The notes under the pieces: generated by a model
Seen by the model: the letters and a program-made list of their open reading frames with translations, nothing else
What the model was told of the DNA's origin: nothing
Databases searched by the model: none
Source of the DNA: Megaustenia siamemsis
Lineage: Eukaryota; Mollusca; Gastropoda; Stylommatophora; Ariophantidae
Reading direction: 5' to 3'
Length of the DNA stretch: 64,000 nt
Assembly: GCA_032433765.1 (NCBI GenBank)
Contig: JAVIAB010000073.1
Location: forward strand, 55,031,787-55,095,786
Made by a program: the position numbers and the translations under genes
Part shown: positions 58,001 through 59,334 of the stretch, piece by piece
How the letters are laid out: every line of letters starts with the position of its first letter
Position numbering within the stretch: the stretch's first letter is position 1

Positions 58001-59263
58001 TAAAGATAATTATTGGCCAACATTTAGGGAATATAGTCTGTCAATATTTGTATAACTTCAAATATGATTGTGGTACTCCTGTCTCCTCCCATTTCAGATC
58101 TCCGGGCCATCATACCTCTGAAGACTTCTGGGCTATCGGCTTTGATTCTTGTTCCTCTGATACCCACAGTCGGTTCACGTTGAAGAACTGACTCATAACC
58201 CATTTTGGCACTCTCCATCTGAGAGATTTAAACTCTTTTCAGTCTTTTTTTTAATCACTGGTCTCCTCTCCCATTCTTTTCTGTGTTCTATCTTCATTAC
58301 CTCTCCTGCTCTTCTTCCTCCTTTGCCACTCCTATCTTCTCTGTTTTTCCCTCTTTTTCTCTCTTTCATCCCATACTATAGAACCCCTTCTATTATCCAT
58401 CCTCAAGAGACCATTTTTCACTATTTTGCTCCTTTTGTATAATTAAATCTTACCTGCCCTATTGTCTATTAATCATGTAGCCTACAACTATGTAAATCCT
58501 GTCCACAGTTTCTTTAATGCCATTTTCAGATCAGTGTTACTATGATTAGATTTCTGTGTTTATTTTAAAATAGTTTTTGTCTTGTATCTGATGAAGGCTT
58601 TGCCGAAACGTCGTAGTTTGTCTCGTCTCTCTATTAATGTAGCTACTTTATACCATTTAGTGTTTATTTTACTTTGTTTTCTGCAGATCTTCTCACAGCT
58701 TCACATAATATTTAATATTCTACATATTTTATATCTGACTTATTTCTATTAATATTTAGAAACGTACAGAAAGGCGGCAAATATTCTTGAAGCTGATGAT
58801 TGACTTGTTGCTTATTGTCCATGAATCTCTGCCCTTCAATTAAATATCATATAATGGTAGCTGCAAGTATTTGTAGGTTGTTTTGTTCAATTTAAGAAGC
58901 CTTGGAGGAATAAGCCTTTTTAGCCTCATCGAGAACAATACATTTTAAAATGATGAAACTCAACAATTTCATAAGACTCGTAATGATAATTATGTCAGCA
59001 ATATCAGCTTTACAGCAGCTTTGCATCTGTTTGCATCTTGATGCCTTTATGCCTCATAAGACTCGTAGTTTGGTTGGTATTTTGGTTAAATTCTGCTTCA
59101 TCATATGTTAAGCAGTGTGTACTTGAAATTTGTAATCGGATGTCATGTACATTTGGTACAACATATGTAGATGTCTCATTTCAGGCCAGTACGCATGTCA
59201 TTAGATCTGGAAACAAACATGCAGCTCGTTGGTAAGCGGTCACCTTTCCTTGCTAAATACAAG
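1016..59263 (+). CDS. Aldehyde oxidase / xanthine dehydrogenase family gene, 22 exons traced, both ends missing
   Basis: Molybdo-flavoenzyme of the cytosolic xanthine dehydrogenase / aldehyde oxidase family, oxidising aldehydes or N-heterocycles via Mo cofactor, two 2Fe-2S clusters and FAD. I joined 22 exons (listed separately); all use GT-AG introns and the phases agree throughout, giving 816 codons. Counting from the first full codon of exon 1, the eight cluster cysteines fall at 43, 48, 51, 73 and 113, 116, 148, 150, the same numbers as in mammalian xanthine dehydrogenase, so only a few N-terminal residues are missing upstream. The FAD domain spans about 210-490, the first Mo-binding part about 545-816, with GGGFGGK at 764-770. 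Ala771 replaces the purine-binding Glu of xanthine dehydrogenases (bovine Glu802), which favours aldehyde oxidase activity. The usual family length is ~1,330 residues, so ~500 C-terminal residues, including the catalytic Glu, lie downstream of the window. Confidence 0.95.
1110..1255 (-). mobile_element. Degraded I-like LINE 3' fragment
   Basis: The reverse complement aligns with the 3' end of the I-like elements at 61820-61960 (block ending in a ggatctgagca-like run followed by tatggacatgttcggagtg). Diverged, no TSD seen. Confidence 0.55.
1530..1551 (+). repeat. Poly-C tract
   Basis: Uninterrupted run of about 20 C. Similar poly-C tracts occur near 10869-10886 and 29442-29453. Confidence 0.9.
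2097..2266 (+). CDS. AOX-like exon 2 (residues 16-72), first 2Fe-2S cluster
   Basis: Acceptor tttcag, donor gtaagt. Encodes the ferredoxin-type loop CREAGCGCC with ligands Cys43, Cys48 and Cys51; the family consensus is CxEGxCGxC, so Ala46 and an extra Cys50 are deviations. Ends in phase 0. Confidence 0.95.
2775..3415. repeat. Interspersed repeat X, copy 1, split by a SINE
   Basis: Shares order and sequence with 8885-9275 (tcctgtgttacaaag..., ...ggggaaatgtttgcc, ...aaactgt-aaatt). Copy 1 has the SINE-2 insertion 3098-3338 where copy 2 has none. Nature unknown; no coding potential seen. Confidence 0.7.
3098..3338 (+). mobile_element. SINE-2 copy, 5'-truncated, 9 bp TSD
   Basis: Starts inside the tRNA-like head (B-box-like gagttcgatcccc), then the core shared with 42239-42510, ending tttactttact. 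TSD ttgaaaggg at 3089-3097 and 3339-3347. Confidence 0.85.
3417..3454. repeat. Perfect 38 bp palindrome
   Basis: Sequence equals its own reverse complement across all 38 positions, centred on ctag with no spacer. Confidence 0.97.
3953..4405 (+). pseudogene. RTE-A endonuclease C-terminal remnant
   Basis: Encodes the end of the APE-type endonuclease: [20 protein letters not shown], then [14 protein letters not shown] with the SDH catalytic triad motif. The frame breaks near 4400 and the linker to the RT continues in the next frame. Confidence 0.88.
4599..5984 (+). pseudogene. RTE-A reverse transcriptase, 461 codons
   Basis: RNA-dependent DNA polymerase of an RTE-like LINE. In order: [15 protein letters not shown] (domain 0/1), [44 protein letters not shown] (motif A with Asp), [17 protein letters not shown] (motif B), [12 protein letters not shown] (motif C, YADD), then NYLGHTI and [12 protein letters not shown] of the thumb. 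Open throughout, but separated from endonuclease and tail by frameshifts. Confidence 0.93.
5966..6295 (+). pseudogene. RTE-A C-terminal tail
   Basis: Basic tail with [20 protein letters not shown] and [19 protein letters not shown], in a different frame from the RT. A tandem duplication of about 20 bp near 6010-6048 doubles the KIKREL segment, absent from the other RTE-A copies. Confidence 0.88.
6427..6587 (+). CDS. AOX-like exon 3 (residues 73-126), fourth ligand and helical 2Fe-2S domain
   Basis: Acceptor attag, donor gtaagt. Opens with Cys73, then [14 protein letters not shown] and [11 protein letters not shown] with Cys113 and Cys116 of the second cluster. It follows the RTE-A insertion by about 110 bp. 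Ends in phase 2. Confidence 0.95.
6880..7985 (+). mobile_element. Degraded I-like LINE, RNase H and 3' end
   Basis: Around 6919 reads [13 protein letters not shown], matching the IIYTDGSVRRHQR RNase H start of the copy at 59335. The end (7860-7960) matches the family 3' region. Numerous stops; 5' parts absent. Confidence 0.65.
8020..8338. repeat. Minisatellite, ~40 bp unit, about 8 copies
   Basis: Repeated unit close to gaaccagagataatatactt followed by tatttgtcatgatgt. It ends about 25 bp before exon 4. Confidence 0.9.
8366..8522 (+). CDS. AOX-like exon 4 (residues 126-178), second 2Fe-2S cluster
   Basis: Acceptor tttcag directly after a minisatellite. Contains [13 protein letters not shown] with Cys148 and Cys150. 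The donor is weak (GAG|gtctag) and reading through it gives an in-frame TAG after one codon; the exon 5 join in phase 0 supports the splice. Confidence 0.93.
8885..9275. repeat. Interspersed repeat X, copy 2
   Basis: Homologous to 2775-3415 without the SINE-2 insertion, giving an empty-site comparison. Confidence 0.65.
9347..9629 (+). mobile_element. RTE-A 3'-end copy with 10 bp TSD
   Basis: Encodes the RTE-A tail ([29 protein letters not shown]) and ends ctgatg. TSD atattgcaga at 9337-9346 and 9630-9639. Its 5' end lies within a few bases of that of the copy at 476-770. Confidence 0.9.
9665..9925 (-). mobile_element. RTE-B-related 3' fragment
   Basis: Antisense; begins with tctatctatctatc and a ccttttgagctgaagacg variant of the RTE-B 3' end, then the diverged C-terminal tail (GRPRETL-like block near 9870). 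Confidence 0.7.
9930..10685. other. Intron 4 sequence, nothing recognised
   Basis: AT-rich, short spurious frames only. The end merges into the probable RTE-C leader. Confidence 0.5.
10690..12760 (+). mobile_element. RTE-C, degraded LINE copy
   Basis: After a non-coding leader with a poly-C tract, 11230-11370 encodes an endonuclease start ([20 protein letters not shown] ... CEMRWKGAG). From 12085 the RT begins: [52 protein letters not shown]; after a frameshift [20 protein letters not shown] up to about 12734. Motif C and the 3' end are lost. The leader assignment (10690-11100) is inference. Confidence 0.75.
12930..13048 (+). CDS. AOX-like exon 5 (residues 179-218), linker to FAD domain
   Basis: Acceptor tttcag, donor gtaatc. 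Encodes a Cys-containing linker ([14 protein letters not shown]...) and ends AKWFR, the start of the WFRP stretch that opens the FAD domain. An RTE-B copy begins 70 bp downstream. Confidence 0.9.
13119..13479 (+). mobile_element. RTE-B 3'-end copy, 361 bp, 10 bp TSD
   Basis: Encodes the last ~85 residues of RTE-B ([34 protein letters not shown]), the 3' UTR and a (TAGA)n tail. TSD gatgtactga at 13109-13118 and 13480-13489. The protein is identical to the end of 14481-17607 over at least 66 residues, so both copies are young. Confidence 0.95.
13640..14400 (+). mobile_element. I-like LINE with 5' leader joined to RNase H end
   Basis: 13690-13870 matches the reverse complement of the leader at 49090-49260 (actggagttggccagtctat, agtctagaccatccacagca, gtaagtattc). 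From about 13880 it matches 61505-61990, the RNase H C-terminal part and 3' end. Endonuclease, RT and the first part of RNase H are missing in one step. Confidence 0.8.
14581..16581 (-). pseudogene. RTE-B reverse transcriptase, 666 codons
   Basis: Open frame; its first ~35 residues are out of frame with the family and true homology starts near [20 protein letters not shown]. Then [66 protein letters not shown] (motif A), [13 protein letters not shown] (motif B), [12 protein letters not shown] (motif C, FADD), [21 protein letters not shown] and the basic tail [10 protein letters not shown]...[10 protein letters not shown]. All RT motifs are intact. Confidence 0.93.
16733..17520 (-). pseudogene. 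RTE-B AP endonuclease
   Basis: APE-type nicking endonuclease. Likely ATG at 17518-17520; an A-run length change near 17455 shifts the frame. Then [33 protein letters not shown] (catalytic Glu), [26 protein letters not shown] (GDFN), [10 protein letters not shown] and [12 protein letters not shown] (SDH). A second frameshift follows at 16735, before the linker to the RT. Confidence 0.9.
17785..18190 (-). mobile_element. SINE-3 copy, antisense
   Basis: The reverse complement starts with a tRNA-like head (gatggtccagaggtaggatc..., B-box-like gggtttaattccc), then a 300 bp body that ends with the segment containing cacttaacgggtggacacta. Head and body match 53745-53960; the end matches 54245-54350. 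Confidence 0.7.
18330..19340 (-). mobile_element. Old RTE-C-like 3' part, split by RTE-B
   Basis: The reverse complement reads [20 protein letters not shown] then [12 protein letters not shown] and, further on, FWTHHEKR (family FFGHxMRR). The frame continues exactly across the 420 bp RTE-B insertion. Left end has the atcatcatg... 3' tail in antisense. Confidence 0.75.
18721..19140 (-). mobile_element. RTE-B 3' copy nested in RTE-C, 12 bp TSD
   Basis: 420 bp, antisense, begins ctatttatctatctattgac and covers the 3' UTR and the C-terminal tail. TSD atttgtttgttt at 18709-18720 and 19141-19152. Coding part carries a deletion near 18970. Confidence 0.95.
19350..20860 (-). mobile_element. Diverged RTE-B-related copy
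   Basis: The reverse complement follows the RTE-B RT from [20 protein letters not shown] at 20752 to about the YLGS region near 19460, with multiple stops. It lacks endonuclease and 3' end and is clearly older than RTE-B at 14481. Confidence 0.8.
21139..21224 (+). CDS. AOX-like exon 6 (residues 218-247), FAD domain start
   Basis: Acceptor tttaag, donor gtgata. Encodes RPKSL...[11 protein letters not shown], matching the family's conserved VGNT-G FAD-binding stretch. Phase 2 in, phase 1 out. Confidence 0.9.
21515..21650 (-). mobile_element. Degenerate SINE-1 head and core
   Basis: Antisense match to SINE-1: tttaaggctggatgaacc, agtccaattcactaatcact. No TSD seen. Confidence 0.55.
21640..22580 (+). 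mobile_element. LINE family J: RNase H and C-terminal Cys motif
   Basis: Reads [46 protein letters not shown] and [20 protein letters not shown]: the D-E-D-D residues of RNase H. Then [11 protein letters not shown] and a C-C-H-C-like knuckle near [13 protein letters not shown]. Stops and a frameshift at 22009, 22136 and 22219; tail (aag)n at 22562. Confidence 0.8.
22802..22890. repeat. 14 bp tandem repeat, 6 copies
   Basis: Unit tgtgttatatctgg, near-perfect with one c/t variant. Confidence 0.92.
23035..23530 (+). mobile_element. RTE-F, degraded RT fragment
   Basis: Frame-shifted remains of [55 protein letters not shown], and [13 protein letters not shown] before motif A. No TSD seen. Confidence 0.65.
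23463..23850. repeat. Repeat Y, copy 1 (uninterrupted)
   Basis: About 380 bp matching 35815-36530 (cttacctaactttctggtta, ttgtgttgagatcactctta). Its first ~70 bp overlap the RTE-F remnant, so the repeat unit itself is chimeric. Confidence 0.8.
23855..24060 (-). mobile_element. RTE-like 3' end fragment
   Basis: Antisense; starts atcatcatcatcaagta (reverse of a TGA-type tail) and its complement encodes a [13 protein letters not shown] tail near 23970. Related 3' ends at 52015 and 18335. Confidence 0.6.
24191..24264 (+). CDS. AOX-like exon 7 (residues 247-271), FAD domain
   Basis: Acceptor aatag, donor gtttgt. Encodes [20 protein letters not shown], matching the family segment after the FAD loop. 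Phase 1 in, 0 out. Confidence 0.9.
24688..24837 (+). CDS. AOX-like exon 8 (residues 272-321), FAD domain
   Basis: Acceptor tttag, donor gtaaga. Contains [10 protein letters not shown] (family I-GA-T-L) and [12 protein letters not shown], the helix before the conserved GN motif. Exactly 50 codons. Confidence 0.93.
25048..25300 (-). mobile_element. SINE-1 copy a, 12 bp TSD
   Basis: Antisense tRNA-headed SINE (A box in tagctcagtgg form, B-box-like ttgatcctg), core and ctttactttt tail. TSD gttagaggcaat / gttagagggaat at 25036-25047 and 25301-25312, one mismatch. Confidence 0.9.
25454..26062. mobile_element. hAT-type MITE, 609 bp, 8 bp TSD
   Basis: Perfect 8 bp duplication atctagat at 25446-25453 and 26063-26070. 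Imperfect terminal inverted repeats: ctggagttctgaatcttttg on the left, cagtagttctcaacatggtg on the right strand, resembling the cag-ggttctcaaa termini of hAT elements. No transposase frame, so non-autonomous. Confidence 0.8.
26240..26312 (-). mobile_element. RTE-B 3' terminal copy, 73 bp, 8 bp TSD
   Basis: Only the last ~70 bp of the 3' UTR plus the (TAGA)n tail, antisense. TSD agagaaga at 26232-26239 and 26313-26320. Confidence 0.88.
26321..27109. other. Intron 8 sequence, nothing recognised
   Basis: AT-rich with no repeat shared elsewhere in the window. Confidence 0.5.
27110..27235. repeat. Pentanucleotide microsatellite array
   Basis: (taatata)-like start, then (gtgta)n and (caatg)n. Reads as [15 protein letters not shown] on the minus strand, which is not a gene. 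Confidence 0.9.
27517..27622 (+). CDS. AOX-like exon 9 (residues 322-357), FAD domain GN motif
   Basis: Acceptor tttcag, donor gtaaga. Encodes [14 protein letters not shown]...PSDIFTMLE, the counterpart of the xanthine dehydrogenase SVGGNI stretch; the form with IKHAH and FPSD is typical of invertebrate aldehyde-oxidase-like proteins. Confidence 0.93.
27745..27830 (-). mobile_element. SINE-3 tail fragment
   Basis: Antisense match to the 17790-17890 segment: cagccgacacatctatcttc. Confidence 0.5.
28085..28290 (+). mobile_element. I-like LINE 3' fragment
   Basis: Matches 61770-61960 (gagtccacatcactcctttg; gaggacttatcaaccaacat; gctgaggaggggatct). SINE-1 copy b is inserted right at its end. Confidence 0.75.
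28293..28546 (-). mobile_element. SINE-1 copy b, 14 bp TSD
   Basis: Full-length antisense SINE-1. TSD taattatgataata / taattatcataata at 28279-28292 and 28547-28560, one mismatch. Confidence 0.92.
29134..29363 (-). mobile_element. SINE-1 copy c, 5'-truncated, 14 bp TSD
   Basis: Antisense; lacks the first ~25 bp of the tRNA head including the A box. TSD cctggtcactgcgt / cctggtcactacgt at 29120-29133 and 29364-29377. Confidence 0.9.
29855..29950 (-). mobile_element. LINE family J 3' end fragment
   Basis: Antisense match to 44745-44840 (aatcagagtaggattccag) after a (ct)n run. Confidence 0.55.
30190..30815. repeat. Minisatellite, ~36 bp unit, about 17 copies
   Basis: Units of the form taacatagacatgcacacac followed by aaagatatgagatatgac, 32-40 bp long and diverged. 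The unit is usually a multiple of three, so a spurious 115-codon minus-strand frame results. It abuts the EGF-type pseudogene. Confidence 0.93.
30840..32345 (-). pseudogene. Secreted/receptor EGF-repeat protein pseudogene
   Basis: Resembles the molluscan family of proteins with a signal peptide, a cysteine-rich segment, a galactose-binding (fucolectin-like) domain and EGF/MEGF repeats. On the minus strand: a hydrophobic stretch [15 protein letters not shown] near 32290, then [16 protein letters not shown] and CDRATGTC (32110-31990), [49 protein letters not shown] (31800), then EGF-like [20 protein letters not shown] and YGSDC near 31000. At least five in-frame stops (three after Trp-like or Asn positions in the galactose-binding part) and two frameshifts show it is dead. 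No clear introns between the domains, so a processed copy or a large exon fragment are both possible. Confidence 0.85.
32346..33424. other. Intron 9 end, nothing recognised
   Basis: Region between the EGF pseudogene and exon 10; no coding similarity or TSD-bounded insert seen. Confidence 0.5.
33425..33570 (+). CDS. AOX-like exon 10 (residues 357-405), FAD domain
   Basis: Acceptor ccacag, donor gtgagg. Encodes a segment with [20 protein letters not shown], the family's D-F-L...GKVIL strand, ending FKITPRWQ. Phase 1 in, 0 out. Confidence 0.92.
33600..33790 (-). mobile_element. Degenerate SINE core
   Basis: Antisense match to the SINE core (gggtaatatagtgtta, gatgtggttagttttatgcc, aggcttgatgaac) without tRNA head. 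Confidence 0.55.
34150..35215 (+). mobile_element. RTE-E, degraded RT
   Basis: Frame 34209-34499 has [20 protein letters not shown] (motif B); motif C is damaged (ELLFCW). Beyond it: [17 protein letters not shown]-like remains, [20 protein letters not shown] and a final RTRMLL block. Many frame breaks. Confidence 0.75.
35636..35737 (+). CDS. AOX-like exon 11 (residues 406-439), FAD domain C-terminal part
   Basis: Acceptor gacag, donor gtaagt. Begins [15 protein letters not shown], family consensus with A-VNAAF, and ends [10 protein letters not shown] (family yGG). Confidence 0.93.
35815..36530. repeat. Repeat Y, copy 2, split by RTE-A
   Basis: Matches copy 1 at 23463-23850 on both sides of the RTE-A insertion; sequence resumes with ttttaacagtgagttg where copy 1 has tttcatagtgagttg. 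Confidence 0.85.
36134..36465 (-). mobile_element. RTE-A 3' copy nested in repeat Y, 11 bp TSD
   Basis: Antisense RTE-A tail with [20 protein letters not shown] and [12 protein letters not shown] aatattttata at 36123-36133 and 36466-36476. Repeat Y copy 1 provides the empty site. Confidence 0.93.
36573..36636 (+). CDS. AOX-like exon 12 (residues 440-461)
   Basis: Acceptor ccacag, donor gtattt. Encodes [20 protein letters not shown], matching the family A-kTe-fL stretch. It lies about 100 bp after the RTE-A copy nested in repeat Y. Confidence 0.9.
36745..37000 (-). mobile_element. RTE-like C-terminal fragment
   Basis: Complement reads [49 protein letters not shown], an RTE tail distinct from RTE-A and B. 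Confidence 0.65.
37130..37290 (+). mobile_element. SINE-3 tail fragment
   Basis: gctgaagatggatgtgta, ctgtaaactagtgacac and actttatgggtgaatg match the reverse complement of 17790-17890. Confidence 0.5.
37290..39150 (-). mobile_element. Second I-group-like LINE (RT palm to 3' end), degraded
   Basis: Complement at 39140-39020 reads [20 protein letters not shown] then LFYADDI, RT motif C, and continues with a thumb-like region. Stops throughout. A dimeric SINE is inserted at 37739-38062. Confidence 0.65.
37739..38062 (-). mobile_element. Dimeric tRNA-like SINE, antisense
   Basis: The complement starts with a tRNA-like head (A-box-like tggtagcctagttgg, B-box-like gtttgattccc) and near its end has a second tRNA-like part (ggtggccgagcacatatgg; ggttcaagtct, a perfect B-box form) before an (ctttac)n tail. 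Short TSD gtgtata at 37732-37738 and 38063-38069. Confidence 0.7.
39345..39612 (+). mobile_element. SINE-T copy 1, shares 3' end with RTE-B, 13 bp TSD
   Basis: 268 bp non-coding element with ccaggcatgtcgtaagaggc near its 5' third; last ~50 bp resemble the RTE-B 3' UTR and tail. TSD ataaatatgattc at 39332-39344 and 39613-39625. Confidence 0.88.
39685..39785 (+). CDS. AOX-like exon 13 (residues 461-494), end of FAD domain
   Basis: Acceptor tatag, donor gtaaag. Encodes ALTILSEEL...[16 protein letters not shown]; the [12 protein letters not shown] motif ends the FAD domain throughout the family. Confidence 0.94.
39786..40764. other. Intron 13, simple repeats only
   Basis: (ta)n at 39911-39926, and a loose tandem run of cacacctt-ccacctttt-tgtc units at 40190-40370. 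Confidence 0.5.
40765..40860 (+). mobile_element. Fragment related to SINE-T 5' part
   Basis: tgccatgcatgtcataagag followed by gtggctaaggaggtt matches the SINE-T block; the rest does not align. Confidence 0.45.
41045..41287 (-). mobile_element. SINE-1 copy d, perfect 16 bp TSD
   Basis: Antisense SINE-1 with tRNA head and tail agtaaagtaaag. TSD ctcttcctacatcata at 41029-41044 and 41288-41303, identical. Confidence 0.95.
41318..41394. repeat. Inverted repeat, two perfect 22 bp arms
   Basis: Arms 41318-41339 and 41373-41394 (tatagattttatttgtaatt...), 33 bp loop. Ends about 50 bp before exon 14. Confidence 0.95.
41446..41601 (+). CDS. AOX-like exon 14 (residues 495-546), linker to Mo domain
   Basis: Acceptor atcag, donor gtatca. 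Contains [16 protein letters not shown], the conserved RP-SSG-Q linker, and ends in the Mo-domain approach with a K-rich stretch. Confidence 0.94.
41850..42090 (+). mobile_element. RTE-B-related 3' fragment
   Basis: Remains of [22 protein letters not shown] tail (gaggcagacctagagaaaca), ...cgacagaaaggaatgtatgg, ending aaaaagaacaatagatag. Confidence 0.65.
42239..42510 (-). mobile_element. SINE-2 full copy, 16 bp TSD
   Basis: Complement starts gcttcggtggctgagtggtt (A box tggctgagtgg) with B-box-like ggttccatccc; core as in 3098-3338. TSD acacatcattctctag / acacatcattgtctag at 42223-42238 and 42511-42526. Confidence 0.93.
42527..43532. other. Intron 14 end, nothing firm
   Basis: Holds a (aag)n-ending block at 43330-43440 that could be a LINE 3' end; not matched elsewhere. 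Confidence 0.4.
43533..43655 (+). CDS. AOX-like exon 15 (residues 547-587), Mo domain start
   Basis: Acceptor tccag, donor gtttgt. Begins [12 protein letters not shown] (family ASGEA-Y-DDIP) and continues with [11 protein letters not shown] and SIDASEAL. 41 codons, phase 0. Confidence 0.94.
43785..43985 (-). mobile_element. Degenerate SINE-2-like copy
   Basis: Antisense core remains: taatatggtgttttgtgccc, gatgtagttagtatcac. Confidence 0.55.
43986..46254. other. Intron 15, mostly unrecognised
   Basis: Apart from the family J fragment at 44735-44995, no repeat or gene signal was found. Confidence 0.5.
44735..44995 (-). mobile_element. LINE family J 3' end
   Basis: Complement encodes [20 protein letters not shown] and [20 protein letters not shown], matching 22380-22530. 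Starts with a (ct)n run on the plus strand. Confidence 0.8.
46255..49310 (-). mobile_element. I-like LINE with leader, endonuclease and RNase H; RT deleted
   Basis: From 49310 down: a ~200 bp leader; endonuclease start [20 protein letters not shown] and IMSLQE near 48900; its end with SDHYP near 48380; RT N-terminal part ([17 protein letters not shown]) to about 47645; then a jump to the RT thumb ([20 protein letters not shown]) at 47500; then RNase H and 3' region to 46255. Motifs A-C of the RT are missing. At the jump lies a 75 bp piece (about 47565-47640) of the dimeric SINE's second half. Confidence 0.85.
49762..49866 (+). CDS. AOX-like exon 16 (residues 588-622), Mo domain
   Basis: Acceptor aacag, donor gttagt. 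Begins [15 protein letters not shown], the conserved PGV--F-s--D-P segment. Confidence 0.94.
49867..51718. other. Introns 16 and 17, nothing recognised
   Basis: Apart from exon 17, no element with TSD or coding similarity. 50180-50460 has a mildly GC-richer block of unknown origin. Confidence 0.5.
50670..50727 (+). CDS. AOX-like exon 17 (residues 623-642), Mo domain
   Basis: Acceptor tttag, donor gtatgt. Encodes [19 protein letters not shown], the family lFA---V---GQ-vG motif. 58 bp, phase 1 out. Confidence 0.93.
51719..51868 (+). CDS. AOX-like exon 18 (residues 642-692), Mo domain
   Basis: Acceptor aacag, donor gtgagt. Encodes [15 protein letters not shown] and [11 protein letters not shown], matching A-aA--V-V-Y and pil-ieeAI of the family. 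Confidence 0.93.
52015..52300 (-). mobile_element. RTE-like 3' end fragment
   Basis: Antisense, starts atcatcatcatcaagtattg; same 3' end type as 23855-24060. Complement near 52210 retains a tail-like FRHIMS-type region. Confidence 0.55.
52395..52590 (+). mobile_element. I-like LINE 3' fragment
   Basis: Matches the family end: aactggagtcatcagtc, ctggggaggagatctgaata, tatggacatgtccaacgtgc. Confidence 0.65.
52640..52719 (+). CDS. AOX-like exon 19 (residues 692-718), Mo domain
   Basis: Acceptor ttcag, donor gtgata. Encodes [20 protein letters not shown], the conserved G---G-Q-HFYLE motif that lines the Mo site. Confidence 0.94.
52880..53110 (+). mobile_element. Possible RTE tail fragment
   Basis: Broken frames read [26 protein letters not shown] and LKTEKN, reminiscent of RTE tails; weak. 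Confidence 0.35.
53353..53462 (+). CDS. AOX-like exon 20 (residues 719-755), Mo domain
   Basis: Acceptor ctaag, donor gtaagt. Encodes [20 protein letters not shown] (family a-p-edg-l-v--sTQ); STQ is ATQ here. Phase 2 out. Confidence 0.93.
53645..53705 (+). mobile_element. SINE-2-like 3' end
   Basis: tatgggcgcaaacaccatat, then ttcccatatacttaaag and ttattttactttt match the SINE-2 3' end in sense orientation. Confidence 0.55.
53745..53960 (+). mobile_element. SINE-3 head and body
   Basis: tRNA-like start gggggtctggacggtctgga, B-box-like gggttcaaatccc, then a body shared with the complement of 17900-18190. Confidence 0.75.
54245..54710 (-). mobile_element. SINE-3 tail plus RTE-C-like RT thumb fragment
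   Basis: 54245-54350 matches the SINE-3 end (cacccgttaagtggccgtga). 54350-54710 on the complement reads [15 protein letters not shown]..., the RTE YVEPVLxYGxESWT block, with stops. Confidence 0.6.
55016..55120 (+). CDS. AOX-like exon 21 (residues 755-790), molybdopterin GGGFGGK motif
   Basis: Acceptor tacag, donor gtactg. Encodes [15 protein letters not shown]. Ala follows the FGGK where xanthine dehydrogenases have the substrate-binding Glu; aldehyde oxidases carry a small hydrophobic residue there. Confidence 0.95.
55440..56590 (-). mobile_element. Diverged RTE-B-related copy
   Basis: Complement follows RTE-B from the GRPRETL block near 55550 back to the FADD region near 56260 and beyond (ttatgcaatccatgatattt, 56370). 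Interrupted by (ta)n at 55997 and by foreign pieces at 56100-56157 and about 56300-56345. Confidence 0.75.
56100..56157 (-). mobile_element. Short 3' copy of the 281 bp element
   Basis: Shares ~50 bp with the 3' end of the element at 59816-60096 (ggtatcactgcaaacaaatt, aaaatccataatt), inside an RTE-B-related copy. Confidence 0.65.
56917..57170 (-). mobile_element. SINE-1 copy e, 15 bp TSD
   Basis: Full-length antisense SINE-1. TSD cagtaataaatgtaa at 56902-56916 and 57171-57185, identical. Confidence 0.95.
57640..57795 (+). mobile_element. Degenerate sense SINE-1-like copy
   Basis: ccagtgattagtgaactggt, tctgggaaatactaactaca align with the SINE-1 head and core; the middle is diverged. Confidence 0.5.
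57800..59184. other. Intron 21 end, largely unrecognised
   Basis: 58020-58240 has a 64-codon minus-strand frame without known similarity; 58205-58400 is pyrimidine-rich. The hammerhead-like motif lies at 58593. Confidence 0.4.
58593..58630 (+). other. Hammerhead-core-like motif
   Basis: ctgatgaaggctttgccgaa followed by acgtc: CUGAUGA, a GGC/GCC stem and GAAAC, as in hammerhead motifs reported from Penelope-like elements. A related, damaged motif lies at 35340-35372. Stems I and III are not evident, so function is doubtful. Confidence 0.35.
59185..59263 (+). CDS. AOX-like exon 22 (residues 790-816), last exon seen
   Basis: Acceptor ttcag, donor gtaatg. Encodes [20 protein letters not shown], then PFLAKYK, the family RPVR--LDR--DM---G-RHPF--YK segment; the usual LDR and D-M are LDL and N-M, and RHPF is RSPF. 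I saw no downstream exon up to 64000. Confidence 0.93.
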
Positions 59264-59334
59264 GTAATGTTTGAGAACATAGAATTTACAGTTTAGGTTG
59301 ATGGTATTAGGGCATATTACATCATTATTGACAT

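Noticed and set aside
58024..58218. 64-codon minus-strand frame ([20 protein letters not shown])
   Set aside because: Looks protein-like in composition, but no known family, no splice context and no second copy, so not called a gene.
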